From assembly GCA_037179335.1 (NCBI GenBank), contig JAKZHN010000006.1, forward strand, positions 1,240,001-1,304,000: 64,000 bases of DNA, read 5' to 3'. Shown here piece after piece: positions 1 to 10,157 of the stretch (the first letter of the stretch is position 1; every line of letters begins with the position of its first letter). The notes beneath the pieces are model-generated. The model did not search any database. It was not told where the DNA came from and was given only the letters and a program-made list of their open reading frames with translations. The position numbers and the translations under genes were made by a program. The stretch is from Cyclaneusma minus. Lineage: Eukaryota > Ascomycota > Leotiomycetes > Marthamycetales > Marthamycetaceae.

Positions 1-321
1 CGGGATGATTCTCATTCTCTGTTTCCCAAGTTCCATGCTTTATTTGATCCACTCTCCAGCATGTGGCAAGCAGTCTTCTTACAACACCAGTGACATTCTT
101 TTCCCGGGGTAGTTTCAGAGAGGGTTGATGGATGGGGCTGTACCAAAACAGGCCGATATTCCAAATCTAAATGCACTCTCTCTTTCCCCTTGCACTAGGT
201 GAGAGATCATGCCTTCCATATCTGGACGCCATGCGGCATGACGGATCTTTGGCCACAAAACAAATAGGCTGGAGTTCAGCAGTGCGAGCTATGAGGACAA
301 CCTGGATCCGGATACCACAAG
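1..321. other. Left-edge non-coding sequence
   Basis: No gene is supported here. Short open frames lack splice context and overlap the next gene's 5' region. This is probably upstream sequence of the LRR-SAP gene that starts at 322. Confidence 0.5.
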
Positions 322-1554
322 ATGTCGACCTCCAGGAACCAGCTCCCTCGTTCAGTTGCGCGAGCGCCCAAGAGAGACGCAGAGCAGATTCCTTCCTCTT
401 CGTCGGCCAACTCGTCCGACTTCAGTCACCGAAAGCATGTCCCGAAAAAGCGCAGGCTTCTTCACAGCCTCCTCGCCTCTTCGCCCGTCGTTGTGGCTCT
501 CAAGGAGTCTAGAAATCCAGCGACTAGGGATGCACACGAGACGCCATTGCAGCCCGACAGTTTGAGGAATACAGTTCCGACAGAGTACGAATTTTCGGAT
601 TCTCCGCCCGGCGACTCTGTCCTCGAAGAAGTGAAACTAGTCGAACCTGGAAAGGAGTCCAGGCTTCATAGAGCCGGTAGGCCACTACTGCTGGCAGTTT
701 GACAGCAAGTCTGACATAGCTTTGACATAGAAAGTCTCGAAACTAATACCAGCCGGGCACATCGCGAGTTGAAGAAGTCCGAGACACCTGTGATACGGGA
801 TACGGAGAGAAATGCAGCACACCTGTCCAGCTCCGGAGGCTGGACTCCAACCACTTTGCAGTCCTTCCAGAACACATCCGTCGAAAAGATCTCACTCGCG
901 TCCTCGACGAGCCCGTCCAACCCAGCCTCGGAACTTCTCTTTGTATTCTTCAAGCAAGGAGCCTTCCAGCGCCTCTCTCATTTGACCCTGTCCAACATAC
1001 CCCTGACCCTCCTCGACATATCCCACCTTCGCCTTCTGCCATCCCTTCAAACCCTCAACCTCGCCTCCACATCCCTGACCCCTGTCCACCTCCTTCATCT
1101 CGCTCCTCATGCACCTACACTCCGCAACCTCGACATATCATTCAATCCTTCCATAATCGACTCCTCGCTTCTCCCGCTGTCCGCACTCACCAACCTCACT
1201 TCTCTCCGCCTTCGCTCCACCAACCTGACAATGACGTGTCTCCGCCTCCTGATCTACAACATCCCTTCAACATGCCGCCTCATGACGGTTCCGCAGTCCT
1301 GTCTGGACGTTCTCAACCACAGAGAACTACACTATTGTGCTGCTATTCCCAGGAACCAAGGCTATGTCTCGGATCCGCGCGTCGTGCCTGATATGACGGT
1401 GGAGGCGCTGAAGAGGAACTTGCAGCTTCATAAGAGAGCAAATGGCGACGTGTCGTTGACTGGGAGCAAGATAGAGTTGGTGGAGAGACTCAGGTCGATC
1501 TTGTGCCATAGGGTGGCTGATGAGAGGCTTATTAAGAGGATTGGCCGTCCCTAG
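322..1554 (+). CDS. Leucine-rich-repeat protein with C-terminal SAP-like motif
   Basis: Two exons, 322..676 and 731..1554, give 392 aa. The 54-nt intron starts GTAGGC, holds CTGAC and ends ACATAG; removing it joins the frames exactly. The first ~130 residues are polar, with Lys/Arg clusters (PKKRR) that could be a nuclear signal. Residues about 197-281 form irregular LRRs (LSHLTL, LQTLNL, LRNLDI, LTSLRL). Residues about 341-376 fit a SAP motif, with a conserved L..L....G...L.GSK..LVERL pattern, which usually binds DNA or RNA. I know no named orthologue with this arrangement. A nuclear or chromatin role is inferred from the SAP motif and basic N-terminus only. The ATG at 322 is the first in frame; an upstream exon is not excluded. 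Confidence 0.75.
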
Positions 1555-2389
1555 CCATTTCTGACCATGGAGGAACACGAAAAAGGGGTTTATGGCATCC
1601 CGGGGGTCGAATATCGTTTGATTGAAGCATGCTAGTTCTGTGTACTAGTGTAAATAGCGTATCCAGGTAACACGCCGAACATGGAATAGGGACGCTGGTT
1701 AGCAATAGCAACACTTATCAATTTCAAATTCACTGAAAGTAACCTGTATCATACCCGAAAGTGAACGCTTCAAGTTGAAACAGAAGCGCCTTTTTCAGTC
1801 TTGGCTTGGGCAAACTAATCCCGTGCATCTCACAATAAAACGCTCAGATGAATGAGCGTAAGTATATCACGCACCTAGGTTAAGGTAGGCAGAATCCTTG
1901 GTTTGGGGAGGATTTTCGAAGCAGACTTTGTTTTCTTCCATCCTTTCAAGTGAAAGGGGCTGCTTGCCCGGTGGACTAAAGAAACGAGAACGGCACGAAA
2001 TCATAGGGATCATCCTGTCGATTGCCATGAACAACAAGAGAACCCCTGAAGAATTTGTCCCGTGGATCTGAGGTTGAGGCCCGGTCCCGGTTCACACCTC
2101 TTCTGTCCCATTTTCGAAGTGTATGTTGTTCCACTGGTTTCGCAACATGTTAGCGAAAGCCGCCTCACTTCTAAACATAATCGAAAGCGTTTTAGTTGCT
2201 AGAACTATCTAATTCTTTGAAACGCTATGCTCCTCCCGATGCGCCTATGTACGGAATGAAACTTCGGTAGGGGTATCATAGAACGCAAAAATCCGGAAGC
2301 CACATGGCGCAGGAAAAACAAGGAAGCGAATAACCCCCCGGCACTGTAGAGAAAGGAAATTATTGTGAGGAGAAACCATAGCCCCTGTC
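1555..2389. other. Intergenic, convergent 3' ends
   Basis: This stretch lies between the 3' ends of the LRR-SAP gene (+) and the SPX-RING gene (-). I see no coding exon, RNA gene or clear repeat. A CACCTAGGTTAAGG motif near 1871 resembles the CCTAGGTA motifs found elsewhere in the window. Confidence 0.5.
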
Positions 2390-4079
2390 TCACATAACAA
2401 TACACGGCTTTGTATCGCGATACGCTTCGCCAAAGACCTCGACGCCGGCTTCGATCTCGTTTTGTCGCTGCTTCTCCTTTCTCTCCCTCGGGAACCATCT
2501 CTTCATGTAGCTCATAAGCTCCTCGTCAAGATTATCTGGCACGCTGATTAGCTCTCCCCCAAGAATTATCACAGGAGCAGGACTCACTGGCATCAGCAGC
2601 CATGACGACGTTGTCTCTGCATAGGGGGCAATGGTTGACTTGGTCAGTCTGCATCTTGATCATGCAGCGAATGCAGAAGATGTGTTGGCAGGCCAGGCGG
2701 ACGGGTTTCCATGCAATAGTGAAGCAGACTGGACATAGATAGTCGTCAAGTTGCGGCACAACGTTGACGAGGGTTGTCGAAAGCTCGGCGCAGACTGCTT
2801 TGGACATTGTCTCGGACATTATTGAACTTGAGTGAATAAGTTTCGGAAAAGTCTCTTTTACCCCCAGTGAGGTGCGTTTGTCAAACTCTGAAATAGATGT
2901 TAGCGTATCGAGAAGATGTGGAAAAGGGGCTTCTTTACTCTTGAGAATTTTGGTCACTGCTTGGTGATTGATCTCTTGAAACTTCAGATTTTGTAATAAA
3001 TGGAGGTTAATTTCCATGAACCTAGCCAGCGCATCGCGACTTGCGGGTAACTTGAAGCTTTGGACGAGACGCCGCTGACTGACTTCGTTCTGGAACCACT
3101 GCAACTGTTTCAAAGCCACGACGCTGTTCCTGGCACCGTGGTCCTGTTCGTGAGTTGAGAAAAAGATGCCAGCTTCGAGATAGAGTTCGAATAGAGCCCG
3201 CCATTGCTCCAAGTCCTTTTTATTGAACCTAGAGGGTGTGCTGAGGCCCCTAACCATGGTTGAGAGTGACTGTATTTCACTGCTCAGGGACGTCTGCTCG
3301 GTTTTCTGAAGCGTATCAAGTGCTGTGACCTCTCCCTGAAGCAAGCCGAAGAATTCGGCGTCAAAGGTCAGCGGAACCTCGATTTGTTGTAGAGGACGTT
3401 GAATATGACTATCAGAGTCTTCCGTGCTGCTTCGCGACTCGGGCTCTTCTATTTGTCTAAATTATTTTAGCCAACGGTTCGAGGGAGAGACGGAAACGAG
3501 ATGCCGTGAGACCAGTACGATTACATGATTCCATGAATGGCAAACGATTATCGTAAGACTTACCTTTCGTGGCTTATGGCTAGTACAGCCGGAGAGATAC
3601 TAGGGCTGTTGTCTAATGATGTGGATTCCAGTCTGGCGGCCAAATCTTCCAGCTGTGACTTTGTATCAGGTGACAGCGCTGCGCTGACGGGGACACCATC
3701 TTGCAACTGAACAAAGACGGTCAATTTTGGGAGGAAAGTCTTCTGGGCATCTGAATCTGACCGCAGTATTAGCCGCTGAAGATACAAGATCATAAGAGGA
3801 GCCGAATCCGGCAGAGATGTTACCTTTAAATTCATAACGGAAGGCTACAGGAACACTGCCACTGCCTTCGCGGACTGGGAGATCTGGCTCCCTACTTGTG
3901 TCATCGGCGTTAGAGGTCAAGCGCGATAAAGTCTTGTAGTCGAAGCCGATTTGGGCCAGCTCGGCCTCGACCTTTTTGATACATTTCTTGAGAGCTCTGT
4001 ACTGCAAGGCCGACTCGAGCCAAGGCTCCGGGAAGTTTTCTCTGGCCAAGGCCGCTCGGAACTCGTGGGAGAACTTCAT
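2390..4079 (-). CDS. SPX-domain RING finger E3 ubiquitin ligase
   Basis: Four exons on the minus strand, 4079..3824, 3750..3564, 3456..2588 and 2535..2390, give 485 aa with phases matching at each junction. The N-terminus (MKFSHEF, then a Lys-rich KKCIKKVEAEL helix) is an SPX domain, which in other proteins binds inositol pyrophosphates and reports phosphate status. A C3HC4 RING lies at about 389-427 (CPVC, HIFCIRC, CPLC). The conserved tail (NLDEELMSYMKRWFP) follows the last splice junction. Fungal proteins of this design resemble plant NLA, an SPX-RING ligase that ubiquitinates phosphate transporters; the substrate here is unknown. The final intron is short (52 nt) with a GTGAGT donor. Confidence 0.9.
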
Positions 4080-5316
4080 GCCAGGCTTGCTTCAGTTTGC
4101 ACCTGCACCCGTTGCCTTCTGGTGGAGGTGGTATGTGAAGATGGCAGGACAGAGAAAGAGGGTGTACTGCTAAGGCTGTAAGACGCGTATCTGATGATGC
4201 ATCAAACCAACATGGCGTTCTGCAAGAAACAATGGAAGTTGTTGGTGGGACGAAATGCGAAAAGCAGGCCAAGTAAGGCTGACAGGGTTCCAATGATCGG
4301 AATCAGTCAGGGGTGCCCGACAGAGGATATGCAGTTGGAGTCATGGGGAGGTGGTGGTGACTGGTGACTGGTGACTGGCGAAAAAAGATATAAAGAATGA
4401 CACTTACGAGTCCACCAGTCGCCACCACGGTTGACATGCTGCAGTCCGATGCCGCTGCAGGGTCCGATACTAGGCAAGTACAATGGCGCGGTCGAGAGCA
4501 GTGTCTTTGTATTTGCCGTGCAAAATGTCAGGTACATCTTGATTCCTTGTCCTGTACCACTGCTACATGTACCTAGGTGCCATTGTAAAATCAGATATGT
4601 CGTTGGCTTTTAAACTTTATCTTGTCACAAATTGACTTCCCGCCTGGCGCTCATGGTGATAGTTCCTGTGCGCTCACTGCTCAGCGCCAAGACCTGTGAG
4701 TTTCTAGCACTATTCTCGATTACTAGAAAAAACTACCTATCCAGTCATTCAGAATATTTCTAAACGCTTAAAATATCCTCAGTCATTAAAGCCCTTCCCT
4801 TCCAGGGTTCCGAGAATATTCGTAATAATGATATGTCGCACTTGAAGAGTATGTTATCACCACGACTGGGGCCCTCGACCACAGGGCTGCATATGTTGAA
4901 GGATCCGCTTCGGGACCGATCGACTGCACGCCACTACATATGTTCAAATGTGGGGTGCTCCGGAGCAAGATCCGAACACTGAACCCCGACCTCTACAGTA
5001 CATGTAGGCTCATGCTGCCTTAAAAACTGGCTTTGGCCTCTGTGACATTACCGGTGGGTCGTTCATCGTGTTCTGGAAGCATTGGAAGCTTCTTGCGTTT
5101 CGTCGTCATCTAATACTTCCCGAGCAAGTCTGTTCGAACTTCGGCGGGGGCTCGAGTTGGCGGCGGTGCACGACGACATTCAGTTGCCGATTGACAGCCT
5201 CGTCGCCAGAGTAAAAAAAATCCACAATCCGGCGGACCATCCATACTTCTGCAGACTCCCCCAACGTCTCCGAATACATTGGCTTCTACGCCACGCGGGC
5301 GGCCGCGCATATCGAA
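4080..5316. other. Divergent upstream region, SPX-RING / JJJ1
   Basis: This 1.2-kb region separates the starts of two divergent genes. Around 4740-4830 there are AT-rich degenerate repeats (GAATATT, AATATCC) like those at 9.7, 18.3 and 35 kb. A GTACCTAGGTGCC motif lies at about 4568. I see no gene. Confidence 0.5.
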
Positions 5317-7166
5317 ATGGGGGCAGAGCAGTCCACGAATAGGGGCGCCTCGGCCGCAGGAACTCCAGCCGTCCAGAAAACTTGCTACTACGAACTTCTC
5401 GGCATCGAGCGTCAAGCTGGCGAGGATGAGTGAGCAGTCCTTGCTGCCGCTTGCACATGCCCACAGCTAGCTGATTATGGGTCTCCAGGATTAAGAAGGC
5501 CTACAGGAGGAAGGCCCTCGAGTTACACCCGGATCGCAACTATGGAGACGTCGAGAACGCTACCAGGCGCTTCGCTGATGTCCAGACTGCCTACGAGGTA
5601 TGCGCTGGTTGGACATTTGCTTCATCATCCGTTGACCTGGGCCAAATAGATCCTTTCCGACCCCCAAGAGCGAGCCTGGTACGACAGTCATCGCGAGACC
5701 ATATTACGTGGTGGCGACCCAACTTCGAGAGACGAATTCAATGACGGTCAAAATTCGACAAGCGCAAAAGACCTGATCAGTTTAATCAGCCGCTTCAGCC
5801 CTCATATGCCCTTCACTGATGAACCAAACGGTTTCTACGGCTCCTTGCGAAACACATTCCAGCGTCTGGCAGACGAGGAATCAATCGCGTGCGATGAGTT
5901 GGGCCTCAGACAAGTGGACTACCCCGTGTTCGGCTATGCAAACTCGGACTACGATGAGGTCGTACGCCCATTCTACAATTACTGGACTGGATTCGGAACC
6001 CAGAAAACGTTCGCCTGGAAGGACGAGTACCGGTTATCCGATGCTCCAGACAGGCGTGTGCGACGACTCATGGAAAAGGAGAATAAGCGTTTCCGAGAAG
6101 AGGGTATCCGCGACTTCAACGACGCGGTGCGAACCCTAGTTGTGTTTGCACGAAAACGAGATCCCAGGTGCTCGCAGAACGTGCAGTCCGATGCAGACCG
6201 GCAGAAGATCCTCCGTGAAGCGGCGGCTGCACAGGCTGCCCGAGCGAGGGCAGAAAATCAGCGAAAATTGGATCAGCATACTATTTCTGATTGGGCGAAG
6301 ACATCGCATGCTGACGATCAGGTGGGTGATTTTACTGAATCGGAAGAATCCGAGGAAGAGCATTACGAGTGTATGGCCTGTAATAAGACGTTCAAGTCTG
6401 AGAAGCAGTATGAGGCACATGAGAGGTCGAAAAAGCATGTGAAGGTGGTGCAGCAGCTCAAGCGACAGATGCAAAAGGAGAACAAGTTATTTAATTTGGA
6501 TGAGACGACACCGGGGGATATGGAGGCAGAAGACCCAGAAGCGAAACCACAGGAAAACGAGGAAGTTTCTGAGGCGCCGGAAGACCAGGAAGACAACGAC
6601 GTAGCTCCTGGTCAGGAGGAACAAACAAGCGATATCTCAGACTCTGTCGATATGGGCAAGCCTGAGAATCCTAGCCTCCCGATCGAGTCTGCGTCCAAGG
6701 AAACCTCCGAGGGCGACGAGAGCCCCTATGAAGACGACTATGTGCCGAGGGAGCAAGTCGAAACCCGGATTCTAGGAGCCAGTGGTACAGCTCTTGATAA
6801 CGACCAAGAGGAAGTAGCCGAGGGCGAGGCGAAGGACAAGCTGATCTCTGATCTGGCGAGTGCGAGTCTTGAAGATAAAAGCGCCATTCCAAAAGTCGGC
6901 AAAGCAAAGGCCAAAAGGGCCAAGAAAGCTGCTCAGCAGCAGCAAGCTGATGCTCAGGGTTCAGAGGTATGCAACTACCTAGTGACTAACTCGAAGGATG
7001 TTTTCAGGGATGTCTGACTGATGACTTTCTGTGCTAGTTCAAATGTGCTGCCTGTCAAGAGTCGTTCCCATCCAAAACAAAATTATTCAACCACATCAAG
7101 GAGGAGCCAAGCCATGCTCAGCCGGTGTCTCAGTCCAAGAACAAAAAGAAGGGGAAGAAGCGGTGA
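5317..7166 (+). CDS. JJJ1: J-domain cochaperone Jjj1 (DNAJC21 type)
   Basis: Four exons, 5317..5429, 5489..5597, 5650..6966 and 7038..7166, give 555 aa. The J domain occupies about residues 22-90, with the catalytic HPD tripeptide at 51-53. A C2H2 finger follows an acidic linker at 315-337 (C315, C318, H331, H337). A second C2H2 finger (C516, C519, H532, H539) is encoded only by the last exon, and the protein ends in a Lys-rich tail. Two U1-type C2H2 fingers after a J domain define the Jjj1/DNAJC21 family. In yeast Jjj1 works with Hsp70 in the cytosol and Rei1 to release shuttling factors such as Arx1 from pre-60S ribosomes. The third intron contains an in-frame stop, so it must be removed to make the full protein. 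Confidence 0.95.
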
Positions 7167-7403
7167 CCTTAGTAGGTATCTAGTCGGAATAAATTCAGAC
7201 TGAGCAATGCAAAATACATGATGCATCCTGGGGATAATTTAAGGTAGCTGGCTGGCTATCAATGTGTCCCGCCTAGGTAATTTAACCAGTTCTCTCGAAG
7301 CCCCTTGACCCCCGATATGCTACCATTCCATCACCGCCTTGCACCTTTGCCTGCGCCATAAATCCATAAAAAGAGCGAAAATTACCCATGGAGTGTGTCC
7401 CAT

Positions 7404-8862
7404 CTAGTCGTCATTCAGAACCGTCTCGTCGTCGTCGTCATCAAAAGTTTCAACCTCATCGATGGCTCCATCCCGCTCCCCACTGACCCCGTTCGCCGTA
7501 GGACCTGTGTCTCCAACGTGGATCACAGCTTTACCCTGCACGCACTTGACTGAATTTCGCCAGGTCCGCCAATCCTCCTCGTTTCTAATTAAGAAGGCAA
7601 TTAACATGCTTGGATCCATTTCTTTGATGTGGATTCGCCGCAAACGCCTAGTGTGGCAGGTATCAACGTCCTCATCAGCCAGTCGTGTATCTCCAGTGGC
7701 TAGAGGAAGCGCAGATCGAGTGTGATGAGGATCTAAGTAGAAGAAGTGAGAGCCTTGGACGCCTACGAAATAGTGAGAGGCAGATGGCCGACCCCTAGGA
7801 ACGTTAGCAACAGTTGAAATGAATGATACTCGCGTGACCTACCCAGCAATTCCCATAGACTGCGGCAACTGTAGAGAAGATTTCAAAGCCTCCCAATATA
7901 CTGGAGTGATTTTGTCGATGCCAAGGCGTGTGCCGACGAGGACAAGTGTTGGTTTGAAAACTCCAGAATCACCCTTCGCGGCCGCCATAAAACCGTCTTC
8001 GTACACATCGGAGCCATCTCCTGTGATATATACTCTGAGCCCCACGTCATCTTGACCGTTTACTAATGCCCTGCTCTTTCTCAGAATCAAGTTCGCAACC
8101 GGAAGACGTAGATCGAGACTCACTGAATACATCGGGCAGTTGCGGAAGGACCAAACCATTCTCCTGGATGTTTTCCGCACGCTTCAGCTCCGTGCTCCAC
8201 GAATTTGTGTATTGAGAATGGTGCTCGGGGATCATCGGCGAATAAGGATAGTAGTTTACGCTCTTCGTCAACTTGAGAGCCTCGCCGCCAATCTACTCCA
8301 TGATTAGCCATAAAGCCTGTACCCAGTGGTTTTAACTGAGCAACTCACCCCTTCCCAGGCGCAACACCGACAGAGTATTTGCCAGAAGACTTTGACCAGA
8401 CCTGATCATACAACCCCAGCCCGCGTCAGATGTAAACCCGTGTTGATCAAGCTGGCTTCGTATCCGGACTGTCAGAGTCATGGCGCTGAAGGCCTGTGGA
8501 TTTTTCGACTTCGGAATAGGCGGGAAGTTGGAGCGGTATGTCAGCCATAACCGAGATTCGAAATCGTCAAGAAAAGCGAGCGGCCATCCGCCGTTCTCGC
8601 CCTTCGAGTCGTCATATGCTAGGCCGGAGTCAAGGCTGCTGCTCGTGCTGTCCGGTGGAGTGGCGGTTTGCGGCAGGACCGTATTGTCTTCATCGTCCTG
8701 GTGAGCCTCCACGAGTACACCGGACTCAGCGACTTTTGAGGGCAGAGAGTATTCTTTTCCTAGGCACCAAATCGGCAGTCGTGAGAGTTCATCGTTGGTC
8801 GGCTCAGGATCCCAGAAATACTGCACGATGCGCTTGTATCGACCCAGATCCACAGATGTCAT
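7404..8862 (-). CDS. ATG4: Autophagy cysteine protease Atg4
   Basis: Four exons, 8862..8349, 8292..8124, 8070..7843 and 7794..7404, give 433 aa. The C54 peptidase hallmarks are present: nucleophile Cys in DAGWGCMIRSGQ (C151) and the DPH motif (D325, H327). The N-terminus (MTSVDLGRYKRIVQYFWDPEP) matches fungal Atg4 starts, which is why I chose the ATG at 8862 over an upstream non-ATG extension. The enzyme trims Atg8 to expose its C-terminal glycine and later frees Atg8 from phosphatidylethanolamine. The C-terminus is acidic and ends DDDDDETVLNDD, near a possible Atg8-interacting EVETF segment. All three introns have good donors (GTGAGT, GTGAGT, GTAGGT). Confidence 0.96.
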
Positions 8863-10157
8863 GATCTCGGCTTGACGGTATGCGCATTCAACGAGACGGA
8901 AGAGCCACGGCGATGGCGAGGAGGTGAGGTTTTGGTAGGCGTGTGCCACTTGTGTGAGCGGGGTGCCTGGTGACTACAAGTCCCGGTCTTGAGGGCACGG
9001 AGGGGAAACCGGTCCAGTTCTGTATTGAGTGCACAGTGTGGTATGCAGAGAAGAGGTGTGCCCCTTTGTTTCTCAACGAGACCACGATGTGCTATGGCAA
9101 GAGTATTGACTCTAGGAAGATCCGAGAAGCTGGCTGAGAGAGGATGTTGACACAAGTTGGGAGGACCGACATTGCAGATAGCCCGATAGCAGTCTTTGGA
9201 ATGTCACAGTGGCTTGGCTACTGTGGCTGAGTGAAGAGTGGTAACCTACTATGAAAAAAGACACCTGCTGGCGATAATCTTACACTTCCATCCTAACTTG
9301 ACGAGTTCTTTGTTTCTGTCCTGTATCTTAAACTTTGGTTCTTCAATGTATGTATTTCTGGAGTACGTCTGTCTGGACTCCAGTCTGGAGCTATGTTCCA
9401 ATTGTGGGGAAGCCGCAGCCACTTCGATGATCTTTCAATACTGTAGTGCCTTCTCTCCTCCAGCTACATGTAGTAGGCAATCATGGCATCAAACAATAAA
9501 TCAGATGTATAAGAAAAACACAGCTGCTTAGACTGTTCAACCTACATGTAGCTACTATCACCAATCACTGAGCCTGGCTTCATGAGTAAAATAGAACATC
9601 AATATCCAGGGTGTGAAGATTCGCGTGGCCCGTGGCAGCTAGGATTTGCCCCACCTCAACCTCGTCATGGCATTTCTTGTGTGCTCACCCCAGACCGTTT
9701 TGGAAAACTAGGAATATTCCCTGATTGAGAATAATCCAAGTGTCCAGAAATAATGTGAGGAACTGGGAGGTTTCTGAACAATCAAGACTATTTATAGTCA
9801 TTGATCGCAGCATGAGTGCACAAGAATTATCACCACGTGGAGCCCCACATACAGATGAGCTATGTCACATCGCAATCGATAAGATTGATAAAGTGGCAGA
9901 ACCACAACGCGTGGATCTTCAGCAACGACATTCCAAATTCTGGGAAACCGTCTGTCGTTCTTCACCCGGCCTCTCGGTGACACATCCGCCTCACGCACTG
10001 CTGGTGCGCTGCCTCGCTAGAGAGAAGGAAGGTCCCACCTTTCTTTCCTACCTTACTTACTCGCCTCTTCAACACCCTCTCTTTTCCGCGCCACCACAAA
10101 TTTCCCTTCGTATGACCACAACACCAAACGCTCCAATTACGAACATCTGAGGTCGTC
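8863..10157. other. Divergent promoter region, ATG4 / SQS1
   Basis: About 1.3 kb between divergent genes. Open frames here (for example 9725-10150) have no splice or family support. At 9705-9740 there is an AT-rich stretch, AGGAATATTCCCTGATTGAG, that recurs in degraded form elsewhere. The last 130 bases before the SQS1 start are rich in pyrimidines, as is common in fungal promoters. Confidence 0.5.

Noticed and set aside
171..512. Open frame overlapping the start of the LRR gene
   Set aside because: Different frame from the LRR-SAP gene, no domain, and overlaps the supported exon.
4940..5000. tRNA-like stretch (GGTGCTCCGGAGCAAGATCCGAAC)
   Set aside because: It does not fold into a cloverleaf with proper acceptor and T arms.
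8863..8949. Upstream extension of ATG4
   Set aside because: It begins with GTG, and known Atg4 proteins start at the MTSVDLG-type sequence.
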